Source of the DNA: Orychophragmus violaceus | Taxonomy: Eukaryota > Streptophyta > Magnoliopsida > Brassicales > Brassicaceae | Length of the DNA stretch: 64,000 nt | Direction: 5' to 3' | NCBI GenBank assembly: GCA_030180135.1 | Contig: CM058229.1 | Span: 40,637,522 to 40,701,521, forward strand | Part shown: piece by piece, positions 21,832 to 31,770 of the stretch | Numbering within the stretch: position 1 is the stretch's first letter | Layout of the letters: each line of letters opens with the position of its first letter | The notes under the pieces: model-generated | Database searches by the model: none | What the model saw: the letters and a program-made list of their open reading frames with translations, nothing else | Told to the model about the DNA's origin: nothing | Translations under genes and position numbers: made by a program

Positions 21832-23530
21832 AGGCTGGAAATTTTAATCAAAGAAAATTTTTAGTTATGATTTCAGGAAATGAGGAATCTTATCCAATAA
21901 GAAAACTCGCATTATATTCAAACAATGTTTCCTCAATGAATATAATAATCCAAGATCCATACATCACTAAAATCCGAGTGGACGACTCGTCTTCACCCAG
22001 AGTTTAGCAATCTAGGTAAGCAAATCATTGCTAATTGTACTCAGTACAACTCTTGGTCGTAGATAAGATAATCCATGTCTCATCCACTCTGACGTCTCTG
22101 GGCCCAGAACTTCTGATAGTCCAGTCAAGTGAAACCAATCTCTTCTGTCTTGTGATCACTGCCAGTTGCACTGCAAGTCTGTCAATGACCATCTGCCTTA
22201 CTCATGTTGCAGTGGATACCAAGGACTCCAAGAGTATCCAACAAACGACACGAGTCTTGACAGTAGACAAGATTGGGCAAGACATCAAGATCACTTGATA
22301 TTTAGTTGAGGAAATGGAACTTTAAAAGATTAGTAATTCAATCTCTTAGGTCATGCAATAGTTGATGTCAAGCACTGCAGACCATCAACACTACTACCTT
22401 CCTTACTCATGTAATTGTGGACACCAAGCTCCTGGCAAGACTATCCAACAACGAAACGAGTCTTGACAGTTGACCATATTGAATAACTAAGCTTTGATTT
22501 AACACACATCCAATATGCATTAAATAGGTTTAAAACATTTTTAACTTTTAATTTCAATTTAGTTTTAATCGTTCTAATTTCAGTGGGTTAGGTCATTCGG
22601 TTCGGTTGCTTAATCATTTGGTTCAAAACCAAACGATTACGGTTCGCATCGTCACCGTATGCGTCGACTGACACACTTGGTCGACTCTTGATATGCAACC
22701 TTTCAGATCATCCGAGATAACCGGTCAAATTCAATTTGACCAGTTCATCTAATCGAACCGATTCAACCAGTTTTAATTAATCGCGATAACCGGTCCAATC
22801 CAATTGAGCCAACTTATCCAATTAAACTGATTTTAACCAATTTACCTTAACCAAGTATGATAACCAGTTCAATCCAATTGAACCGATTCAACCATCACAA
22901 GGCATGTGTCGACCGACACTTAACCTGTGTCGATCGATACAGTAGAGAATCAGGGAATTTTAATCGAGTTAAACTGACATAACCATGCGAGACAACCGGC
23001 TCAATCCAATTGAACCAATCTATCCTTTCGCACAGCCTGCGTCGATCGATGAACCCAGTGTGACGATCGACACAGTGCGATTTCTAGATCGAAACCCAAT
23101 GATTTAATAGGCGAATTCACGATGCATCGATCGACACACCCAGTGCATCGATCGATGCTGTGCGAAAACCCTAAAATTATTTTACGCGAGTTTTCGCTCT
23201 GGGTCGATCGATGCACGCTTTGCAACGATCGACACGCTGCGACAAACCCTAAACAGTTTGCGAGTTTTCGCTGTGTGTCGATCGATGCACGCTTTGCAAC
23301 GATCGACACGCTGCGACAAACTCTAAGAGTTTACGTGTTTTCGCTCTGCATCGATCGATGCATCCTTGCAACGATCGATACACTGCGAAAAACACAGAAA
23401 TCGAATTTTCAACAGAAGTTTTTAATCCGAGATTAACATGTTAAAACTCGATTTTAGCAGGCAATCAACAATTCAACAAACCCAGTTTTCGAATTAATGG
23501 CATCAGATTCAATAGCTAAACCCTAACAAC
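21832..23530 (-). other. Leader of D
   Basis: 1.7 kb between PBS and gag without a coherent long ORF. The part next to gag resembles the leaders of A, B and C (CCAGTCAAG block near 22120). The part next to the PBS is rich in AACCGGTT-like runs and CGATCGA sites from 22650 on. Confidence 0.65.
23120..23400. repeat. Tandem 74-bp repeat with paired CGATCGA sites
   Basis: About 3.5 units spaced 73-79 bp. Each has a GAGTTTTCGCT block, GTCGATCGATGCA, TTGCAACGATCGACAC and GCTGCGA. Within each unit the two palindromes are about 20 bp apart. The unit is unrelated to the 90-bp repeat of G except for the palindromes themselves. Confidence 0.8.
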
Positions 23531-23542
23531 GCTCTGATACCA
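23531..23542 (-). other. PBS of D (initiator tRNA-Met)
   Basis: Element sense TGGTATCAGAGC, one base inside the 5' LTR, the standard copia primer site. Confidence 0.9.
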
Positions 23543-23543
23543 T

Positions 23544-24225
23544 TGTTGGATCCCCTAGGATCTAGGGTTCGTTATATTGAATCACTAACCTCGTTCTTAC
23601 CTCAGATCTGGCAGCGGAATAGAATGGTGAACGAGATCAGTAAGCAAATCAAGTGTCTTGCCTCTACCAAGCACACACTCACACAACCTGGAACGCCGGG
23701 ATGCTAGTGCCGGATTTAGGGAATGAGTTATGATTTCTCTGCTTTTTTCTCTGAGAAATCCCAGTGACGGCTAGGGTTCAGGTCGACCATATAAGCCTTT
23801 ATATATCGACCTGGGAATGACATCACTAAACCGTCAGAGAAGCCCGACTCGTTTATGTCAAAACCCGATATGCATCGATCGACACACTTACTGTGTCGAT
23901 CGACACACCTTCTCGTAAAGCCTGCATCGATCGACACGCTCATGTATCGATCGACACATACATCATAAAACTCTATGTCAATGTGTATCCAATACACATC
24001 AACTTGATCATTATCAAATGATCATTCCCATATGTTAGCTTCCAGATTGCTTAGGTGTGTGACCCTATAGGATCATATAATACTGGCAGTAAGTCTACAA
24101 CTTACAGATTACAAGAGGCTTCTAGCAAAGCAATACAATCACCAGTACTATACAAACAATTGATCTCGATACACAACTACTATCAGGAGTGAGTACAAGT
24201 GTGATTTCAGGACATAATCCCAACA
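23544..24225 (-). repeat. 5' LTR of D
   Basis: 682 bp. All four palindromic sites at 23871-23965 are intact here, whereas one is mutated in the 3' LTR. TATA box (TATATAAAG in element sense) at about 23798-23810, 65-160 bp downstream of the array. Confidence 0.93.
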
Positions 24226-24230
24226 CTTGT

Positions 24231-24393
24231 TACTAGAGTATTTTGTCGTGTTCAAACTCCTCAACTCCATTGAATCATCCACCGACCAGGAAGAGAGCGC
24301 CTTCGGCCAGATTCCTCGTCCCATTGATCCGCGTTCGACCATCGTCCCGCTCGTCGCTTCTCGACCACTTGACCACCTGCCTCCCATCTTACA
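24231..24393 (-). repeat. Long inverted repeat P, right arm, outer end
   Basis: Matches the reverse complement of 8499-8660 and ends CTCCCATCTTACA, the mirror of TGTAAGATGGGAG at 8499. Directly followed by K LTR sequence with no target duplication. Confidence 0.87.
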
Positions 24394-24527
24394 TCAAGGG
24401 TCGTGGCCCGAGTCGGTTGTGTCCGAATGAATGCCGGTTGGTGCAAATTGTGTGAGGCGTTATCGCCGGTTCATGGGTGTGTGTGGTTGGTTGGGGCCCG
24501 AGCATGCATCTATGGACAAGTAGTTAG
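24394..24527 (+). repeat. K 5' LTR, first piece
   Basis: Matches 61332-61475 of the K 3' LTR (GTGGCCCGAGT, GGTTGGTT.GGGCCCGAGC, GACAAGTAGTTAG). The first about 650 bp of the LTR are missing where it meets inverted repeat P. The last five bases are the C target duplication. Confidence 0.8.
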
Positions 24528-25166
24528 TGAAGGATTGTTTAGTGTTTGTCCTGGTTTAATTCTTCAGATTAAACTCTACTAAACAGATTGGATCTAGGTT
24601 CTCTTGCAGAAACATAAAGGGATCTCACCTAATACCTTGTTTATGCAGCGGATTAGAGAGGTATTGTCAGAGATCAGCAGAACCGCCAAGGGACAGCTCC
24701 TCCAGAGGTTCACACACGCACACTTCAGGAAAATTGGCTGCTAGGCCGGCTGGGAGAAGTCGCAGAGAGAGAGAGAGAGAGGCGCAGAGAGCTAGGGAGA
24801 AAAAGGAGAGCTAGGTCAAGTTTTAATCATAAAACTTATGTCTAGTTCCTTTTGGGCTTTTGGGCCCAATTCCCAGTTTGATTAAATCTCTTAGATTTAA
24901 TCAGGCCCTTTAATCTCTCTAAGTACAGTAAATGTCTAGCACTTTTACCGTACTTCTGCTGAACCGTTCCCTCATAGTTTCCTGTTAGCTTAGGCGTGTG
25001 ACCCATATGGGATCATATAATAAAGGCAATAAATCCAAGACTTATAGATCATGAGCGGACTCTAGCAAGCCATCATGACCCCCAGTATTATATGACTTAT
25101 GTCTGATCATTGACATACTCTTACTTTCTAGAGACAGTACAGAGATTACCGGACATAATTCCAACA
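24528..25166 (-). repeat. 3' LTR of C
   Basis: 639 bp, TGAAGGATTG...AATTCCAACA on the + strand. Its outer end is CCTTCA in element sense, so it does not mirror the TGTTGG at the other end as in B and D. Both C LTRs share this. Confidence 0.93.
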
Positions 25167-26017
25167 GTCTCCCACTTGTACTGGAATCTCTGTATTCATA
25201 TTCCTTTTGTCTCAATATCTCGATTAGTCATAAGGCAAGATGAGTGTCATCCTTATAAAGCCTAATTATGTTCATCGGACTCTGATTTGATACTGACAAT
25301 CCAAACGACGCGGGACAGTCCGTTTGAGCATGGCCATGCATTTTCCAGTATTCAAATCTCCGATTGGCCTAGAGATATTCACTCCATTTATATTGGAGGG
25401 ACAAATCCCGTCTTGTTCCATCACTGTAAACTACTCATTTCATAATACACCCAAACAAGGTCCTTATAACTATCGCTTAACGACAGCGTTAGACAATGAT
25501 CAAAGCGCATCAGTTGATGTGCAGTCACATGCATGCGAACTCAGGTCTAAGGACTATACTCTATAGTCGTAGTAAGAATCTCTTATGACACAGATATAAA
25601 TATCCTGAAGAGTTCTTATAAGCGGGTCATGTCCGGTCGTATGTACCCCAACATACACCTATGTACTGACTTTGATGCCGTGCATCTATGACATCCTGAG
25701 ACTTTGTCATAAGTCACATACCAATCTAGTCTCACGCGGTTGTTGGTGTTCCAATTTCAACAACCTTCGACTAGGGACATGATGATATAAACCATCTATC
25801 AAATATAGGGTCTCATGATCAAGCTAAATGACTTCGATGACTCAAGATCAAGTCACTTACTTCGATGACCTATAAAATGGTTCATATCATTTTGGAACGA
25901 TTATTTCATCACAGTTAAAATAATCTTGAAAATAATTTTATTATTAAACATCTCAAATGTTTTACAAGAACATTTCAATAACTAAATAAAGCCCTCAAAC
26001 TCCCACTCAAATTTAGA
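25167..26017 (-). other. 3' noncoding region of C
   Basis: 851 bp between pol and LTR, bounded by an AAGTGGGAGAC PPT at the LTR and a GAGTGGGAGTTTG tract beside pol (about 25990-26010). Closely matches B and is related to A, D and E. An 80-codon antisense frame occurs here and in B but has no recognisable motif. Confidence 0.75.
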
Positions 26018-27022
26018 TTACATTTCAATGTCTCTAATGCCTACAGCTTCAGTCAGGTACTCGAGCTTAGGCCTTGGAAGTGGCTTTGTCAACGGATCAG
26101 CGACATTATCATCTGTCGGAACTCGGCTGATCTTGACTTCCTTTCTATTTATGATATCACGTATCAAGTGAAATCTTCTTAGTATATGCTTGGATTTCTG
26201 GTGTGATCTTGGTTCCTTTGCCTGAGCTATAGCACCATTGTTATCACAAAACAGTGCCAGAGGCTCAGCTGCATTCGGTATCACACCTAGTTCAATAATG
26301 AACTTTCGTATCCAAACAGCTTCCTTCGCTGCTTCTGAGGCGGCGACATATTCAGCTTCTGTAGTGGAATCAGCAACGGTGTCTTGCTTGGAGCTTCTCC
26401 AACTAATTGCACCGCCATTCAGACAAAAGATATAACCGAACTGTGACCGGAAATCTTCTTGGTCTGTCTGGAAACTTGCGTCCATGAATCCACTGATTTC
26501 AAGCACATCACTTCCACCGTACACCAAGAACTTATCCTTAGTATGTCTTAGATACTTCAGGATATTCTTGACGGCAATCCAGTGGTTTTCACCTGGATTT
26601 GACTGGTATCTACTCGTCATGCTCAATGCATAAGCAACATCAGGACGAGTACAGATCATGGCATACATGACAGATCCTATTGCAGATGCATAAGGAATAT
26701 TCTTCATGCGCTCAAGCTCAGCAGCCGTCGTTGGGCTCTGCTTCTTGCTTAGCGTTGTGCCATGTACCATTGGTGTGAAGCCCTTCTTGGAATCTGCCAT
26801 GCTGAATCTATGCAGGACTTTGTCAATGTATGAATCTTGACACAAGCCTATCAGCCTTTTAGATCTATCCCGGTAGATCCGGATTCCAAGAACGTATGCG
26901 GCTTCACCCATGTCTTTCATGGAAAAACAACTTCCAAGCCAGTCCTTTACCGACCGCAGCATTGGTACGTCGTTTCCGAGAAGCAGTATGTCATCGACAT
27001 ACAGAATAAGAAATACTATCTT
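26018..27022 (-). CDS. Copia Pol of C, C-terminal part (RT palm to RNase H)
   Basis: Continuation of the C polyprotein across the A insertion. Starts seven codons before YVDD (27001-26990) and runs through CFSMKDMGEAAYVLGIRIY, the thumb region, RNase H (MDASFQTD, DSTTEAEYVAASEAA, FCDNNGAIAQAKEPRSHQKSKH) and the VADPLTKPLPRP tail to TAA/stop at 26018. No internal stop. In RNase H the usual TDASF reads MDASF, a change next to the catalytic Asp. It is now split from its N-terminal part by 15 kb. Confidence 0.92.
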   Translation of the reverse strand, partial: KIVFLILYVDDILLLGNDVPMLRSVKDWLGSCFSMKDMGEAAYVLGIRIYRDRSKRLIGLCQDSYIDKVLHRFSMADSKKGFTPMVHGTTLSKKQSPTTAAELERMKNIPYASAIGSVMYAMICTRPDVAYALSMTSRYQSNPGENHWIAVKNILKYLRHTKDKFLVYGGSDVLEISGFMDASFQTDQEDFRSQFGYIFCLNGGAISWRSSKQDTVADSTTEAEYVAASEAAKEAVWIRKFIIELGVIPNAAEPLALFCDNNGAIAQAKEPRSHQKSKHILRRFHLIRDIINRKEVKISRVPTDDNVADPLTKPLPRPKLEYLTEAVGIRDIEM

Positions 27023-27027
27023 GCTCC

Positions 27028-27797
27028 TGTTGGGAATGTCCTGAAATCTACCGTACTATCTCTAGAAAGTATGATAAGTGTCGAGATCAGACATAAGTCA
27101 TAAATACTGGGTGATCATGATGACTTGCTAGAGCCCGCTCATGATCTATAAGTTTAGGACTTATTACCAGTATTGTATGATCCCTAAGGGTCACACACCA
27201 TAGCTAACGGGAAAGTTAACAAGGAATTAATACGGTAAGATGCAAGGCATTTACTGTATTTGTACAGAGAATTGGGCCAGACAAGATACAGTTCTTTTGT
27301 CTGATTTGGGCCTTGGGCCCAAAAGCCTAATAAGCCATTAGTTTAATTACTTGGGCTTATATATATGTGAGGAGGGCGCGTCTAGGGTTAATAACTCTCC
27401 CTCTGCGATTTTGCCTCAGCTGTATTCCTCTCTCTCTGTTGATTCTAACTTGGTCTAGCAGCCTGATCCAATAGCTTGTAAGCGTGTGGATACCTGAGGA
27501 GGAGCCGGTAATCATCAGCTCTTGCAGATCTCGATATTCCATTGATTAATCCGCTGCAATCATAAGGTAATGATCCTGATCTGTTTATGATTCAACTGCA
27601 AATCACTGTGGATACCTGAGGAGGAGCCGGTAATCATCAGCTCTTGCAGATCTCGATATTCCATTGATTAATCCGCTGCAATCATAAGGTAATGATCCTG
27701 ATCTGTTTATGATTCAACTGCAAATCACCTAGATCCTAGATAATTATGTGCTATGTTGTAACCTGACAATTACACCATGAACACACATAATCCCACA
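27028..27797 (+). repeat. 5' LTR of A
   Basis: 770 bp, TGTTGGGAATGTCC...TAATCCCACA. Exactly 122 bp longer than the 3' LTR because of one tandem duplication. The first about 250 bp resemble the LTR start of C (element sense), including the GATCATGA.G.CTTGCTAGAG region. Confidence 0.94.
27485..27728 (+). repeat. 122-bp tandem duplication inside the A 5' LTR
   Basis: Two adjacent copies starting TGTGGATACCTGAGG at 27485 and 27607, each ending GCAACTGCAAATCAC-like sequence. The 3' LTR carries the unit once, so the duplication arose during or after this integration. Confidence 0.95.
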
Positions 27798-27798
27798 G

Positions 27799-27810
27799 TG
27801 GTATCAGAGC
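27799..27810 (+). other. PBS of A (initiator tRNA-Met)
   Basis: TGGTATCAGAGC one base after the 5' LTR. Confidence 0.92.
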
Positions 27811-29330
27811 CCAGGTTGTTAGGTTTTTGCTTTTTGGATCATGCTAGGTTGTTTATTAGTTTGATGAATCGATTTTAATGAGTAAAATTGATTGAAACTT
27901 GGAAAACCTAGAAATTAAGAATCGATTTGTTTGATTATTAATGTTAAGAATCGTTTTGTGTATAAGCGATGATCTCACAATTGTTATCAAGTCAATCGCA
28001 TGTGAATAAGCAATTGGTCAAATTCGTTTTTGTCTTTAAGTCAAGAACATGATCGATTATTGTTGATTTAGCTTATCACGATCGATGTTGACTTTGTTGA
28101 TTGAATTAATTATCTATCGATATGGAATAAGCAATCGATGTTGACATAAGGTTATCGATCAAGTTTTGTCTGTATGCTAAAGACAAAAAAAAAAACGCAT
28201 GTTGACTTTGTGAAACGAATTGAATAAAACGAATTGAAAAAGTCTATATTGATTGAGAATTAATTATCAATCGTTATTTGTTACGATTTTTGTTAAAGTT
28301 GAAAATCGTTTTTGTTACGATCACATATTGACTTGATTTGAAAAGTTCAAAATCGTTTTGTCCATATGTGATGGTGATGATTGATTGAATAATTATGGTT
28401 CAAGCGGTTAACCCAAATCGCGGTTTGCTGGAAATTATTTAATACAATTGGTATTATTTAATTTCTGGTTAAACCGGATTTAAAATTCAAAAAAAAATTG
28501 AATTTTAACCTAAACCGAAGGCTGGTCTAAGTTTGATTTGGTTGGACCAAATAATTTAGAGCTGGTCTGGTTTAGTAAATAACCAGTTGGATTTAGTAGT
28601 TAATTTGGTCTCGGACCAGAATTAATGAACCGACTCGGTTATGTCAAATTATTGGGCCAATTGGAATTCTGTGGTCTTGGGCCAAGAATTGGGCCTATAA
28701 TTTGTGACCCAACCGAAAACTTTAATAAAATATTAAATTAGAAATTTTTTTTTTAGCATGTTTCTAAATTTAAAAAGTTTCTAAAATAAGTAAGTTTCCC
28801 AAAATAGTAATCTTCTATTTTTGAAAAGAAAAACCTAAAATCCTCAAAACAAATATCAAGCTTGGATGTCTTGCCCAATCTTGTCAGCTACTTAACGCTT
28901 ATTCAATTACAGATATGGCTTACAGTGTGAGGTGTCTGTTTTTGCGTAAGTAAAGTAGTATATAGTCACTAATTCCATTGGGAGTCCCAGACTTTAGTGA
29001 TTATTTGGCTGTAAGAGATTGGTTTCCTTGACTGGGCCATCGGGAGTCCCGGGCCTTGAGACATCTGGTGTATTGGGCCTTGGGCCCAATTCACAACCGA
29101 GAGTTATTGGATATAACTAGCTGTGTGTATGCTTACCAAGTAAAGCTAATTCCGGGTGACGGCCAGTGGCCCACTTTGGTTTTGGTTGAACATGGGTCTC
29201 GGAATCATTGCATTCTTATGAGGTTAAACAAAGAAATTTTGAATGCAATGCGAGTTTTCTTATAAGTTGTTAAGATTACTCTTTTAATGAACTGAATAAC
29301 TAAAACTCTATTTATCTCTAAATTTCAGTT
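27811..29330 (+). other. Leader of A
   Basis: 1.5 kb AT-rich untranslated leader without a coding frame I can support. Contains the paired CATTGGGAGTCCCAG (about 28976-28990) and CATCGGGAGTCCCGGGCC (about 29038-29056) blocks that are also found in the B and C leaders. Confidence 0.7.
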
Positions 29331-30221
29331 ATGACTAGCACAAACAATCAAAACACTTTCTCGATCCGGTCTGTCATTGAAATGGACAAACTGAACGGAT
29401 CAAATTTCTTGACTTGGTCGCGGAACCTGAGGCTAGTCCTCAGGCAGGAGAGAAAGGACTATGTCCTTGAGAGAGCTCTCCCCGTGAGGATCGGGTCCAA
29501 TGTCTCTCATGCAGTATATGATGCTTGGAATAAGCATTATAATGATGCGGTAGATGTGCGTGGTCTGATATTGGCTACCATGGACTCAGATTTGCTGAAG
29601 CAATATGAGAACATGGAGTCGCCAATAGAGATGATCAGCAGCCTGAAATTGTAATTTCAGGAGCAGGTAAGAGTGGAGAGATACCAGTTGGTTAAGTCTC
29701 TCACTAGCTGCAAGCTACCAAATGATCATCCAGTGAGTCCTCATGTCAGTAAAATGATGGGTTACATTGATAACCTGAGGAAACTGGATTATCCAGTTAG
29801 CCAAGAATTGGCAACTGAGATCATTCTGCAGTCACTGCCGTCAAGCTATGATAAGTTCAAAAGGAACTATATCAAGAAAGGCTTAACGAAGACGCTGACT
29901 GAACTGCATGAAATGCTCAAGACAGTTGAGCCAAACGTGAAGAGTACCCTGTATAATCTCGTAATGGAGAAGGGTAGGTTTACTAAACCTAATGCTGACA
30001 AGGGTGAAGACAAAGTTGTCCAGATTTTGAATCATGGCAAGCGTGTGTCTTCTGAGCCCGAGTCAGATACATCTTACGTTGGTAAGTGCTGCTACTGTAA
30101 AGAGACTGGGCATTGGAAGAGAGATTGCATAAAATTCATGGAAGATTATGAGGAGTTGAAGTTGATGCATGAGACTACTTCCTCATGTATTCATGTTGTT
30201 ACTTCAAGTTCTACCTTATAG
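29331..30221 (+). pseudogene. Gag of A with one nonsense codon
   Basis: Starts MTSTNNQNTFSIRSV. Collinear with the Gag of D and E through SNFLTWSRNLRLVL, YENMESPIEMI, LATEIILQSLPSSYD and zinc knuckle CCYCKETGHWKRDC. The only break is TAA at 29652-29654 where relatives have a Lys codon (LKLKFQ). Translation could restart at 29673. After the knuckle the frame runs to a stop at 30221 in the protease region. Confidence 0.88.
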
Positions 30222-31770
30222 GTATTGGATACTGGTTGTGGCACTGATATTTGTTATAATATGCAGAGCCTAAGCAACAGTAGAACGTTGAAGGAAGGGC
30301 AAGTGAAACTGCATGTCTGGAAGGAGCTATGGATGCTGCCTCAGCCATAGGGTTTTCACTTGTAGATGCCTTTTAGGCTTGGTTTTGTATTAAGTAATTG
30401 CTACAATGTACCTGCTTTAAGCAGAGTTGTCTTTCATTTTCTTGTAAGAATTTGAATGTTTTTCATTTTGATAAAAGACAAGTTTTGTTCTTTTGATCTC
30501 AATGAAATATTGATTGTAGCACCCTATTCAAGGAATGGGTTTTATATCTTAAAACCAAAGAGTGCCTAAATGTAACATAAATACCGAATTGGTTTAAATC
30601 TGATGAATTAAACCTGATTTTTCTTGGCGTAAATGTTTTGGTCACATAGAGTAAGTCGGATTCAGAAACCCCATAGTTATGGACTTTTGGGCTCATTTGA
30701 TCGGATATCTTATGAGACTTGAATTCTGCTTACTGGACCAAAAGACAAAGGGCCCATCTTAGCCGAGCTAGAGAAAGGCCCAAAGGCTTATTGGACCTTG
30801 AACATACTCATGTATGTGGCCCGATGAGCAGTAATGCCAGAGAAAATTTTCTGTACTTCATTATCTTTACTGATTACTTCAGTGAGTATGACTGTGTTCA
30901 TTTGATGAGACACGAGTCGGAATTCTTTGAAATGGTCGAAAGAGTTCCAGAATGAGGTATAGAATCTGAGTGACAGAAGTATTGAGACTCTGGATTAGAT
31001 CACGAGTGAGAATACTTAAGTCATTGATGGTGTGATCATCTGAATGAGTGTGAAGTCGTTTCACAGCTCATTTCTCCTGAAAACCTGGAGGTGTTTCTGC
31101 GAGAAAGAATCAGATCTTGTTAGAAATGATTAAAGATGAGTCACACGAATCTTCCATGATATTCTTTAAGAATAACGCTCTAGAAATATCTAAGTTTACG
31201 CTGAAATAGTTCCACCAATATCAGTTGAAAGACACCACATAAATGTGGACTGGAAATGATCCAAATTCGTCTTTTCCTGAGTATTTGTAGTTGAGCTACT
31301 TCGCTGGTTGTCCTAGGGAAACCAAGGCTTGTTACTTTTTACGTCCATTCCGAAAACGAAGTTAGGTTGTTCGGAATTCTGTTTTCTAAAAGGAAAGTTG
31401 CTTTCCAAGAAGAACAGTGGGAGTAAAAGTATAACTCGAAGAAATTCGAGAAATACAGGAGGCTGCTCAACCTGTTGAGGGAGAGCAGCGGATGGATTTA
31501 CAGATTTCTGTAGAATCTACACCTGTAGAGCCTGAAGTTCGCAGATCTGAATGAATCCGTCACTAATCCGAGAGTGATTTCTCGTGATTAGTTGCCATGA
31601 TCTGATGATCATTGAAAGTGACGAACCTGCGAAATTCACAGAAGAGAAAGTGAGCCCGGACTCCGAAAAATTACACTGTGTGTAAGTTAGCTTCATCGAT
31701 CCATTCATGGATGGAAGCAAACATATCGGAGTTGGAATCTTCGTTCTGTTGAAGTAGTCAAGGTTTTGAC
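30222..31770 (+). pseudogene. Degraded Pol of A, first part
   Basis: Protease (GTGGCACTGAT after a degraded DTG), integrase and linker remnants in shifting frames, matching D better than E. At about 31668-31690 the sequence passes directly from CCGAAAAATT to AGCTTCATCGATCC, omitting about 375 bp of reverse transcriptase, the same junction as in D. Ends at TTGAC where B inserted. Confidence 0.82.

Larger units (their letters stand above)
17091..24225 (-). mobile_element. Copia element D, gag-only, pol-decayed
   Basis: 7135 bp with 682-bp LTRs and TSD CTTGT (17086-17090 and 24226-24230). In element order: 5' LTR, tRNA-Met PBS, 1.7 kb leader with palindrome arrays, open gag, degraded and internally deleted pol, 0.8 kb 3' region, PPT, 3' LTR. 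LTRs differ at about 8 of 682 positions by eye. Confidence 0.9.

Noticed and set aside
23120..23400. Possible CRISPR-like array (regular repeats with spacers)
   Set aside because: Plant retrotransposon context, repeat units diverged, spacers also repeated; it is a tandem repeat in the D leader.
8499..24393. Inverted repeat P as a Mutator-like element
   Set aside because: No 9-bp target duplication at the ends (GACTAGATGG-like left flank against TCAAGGGTC on the right) and no transposase in the spacer.
25324..25566. 80-codon antisense ORF in the 3' region of C, repeated at 32565-32807 in B
   Set aside because: B and C are almost identical in DNA, so sharing the frame is trivial; the homologous segments of D and A do not keep it and no motif is present.
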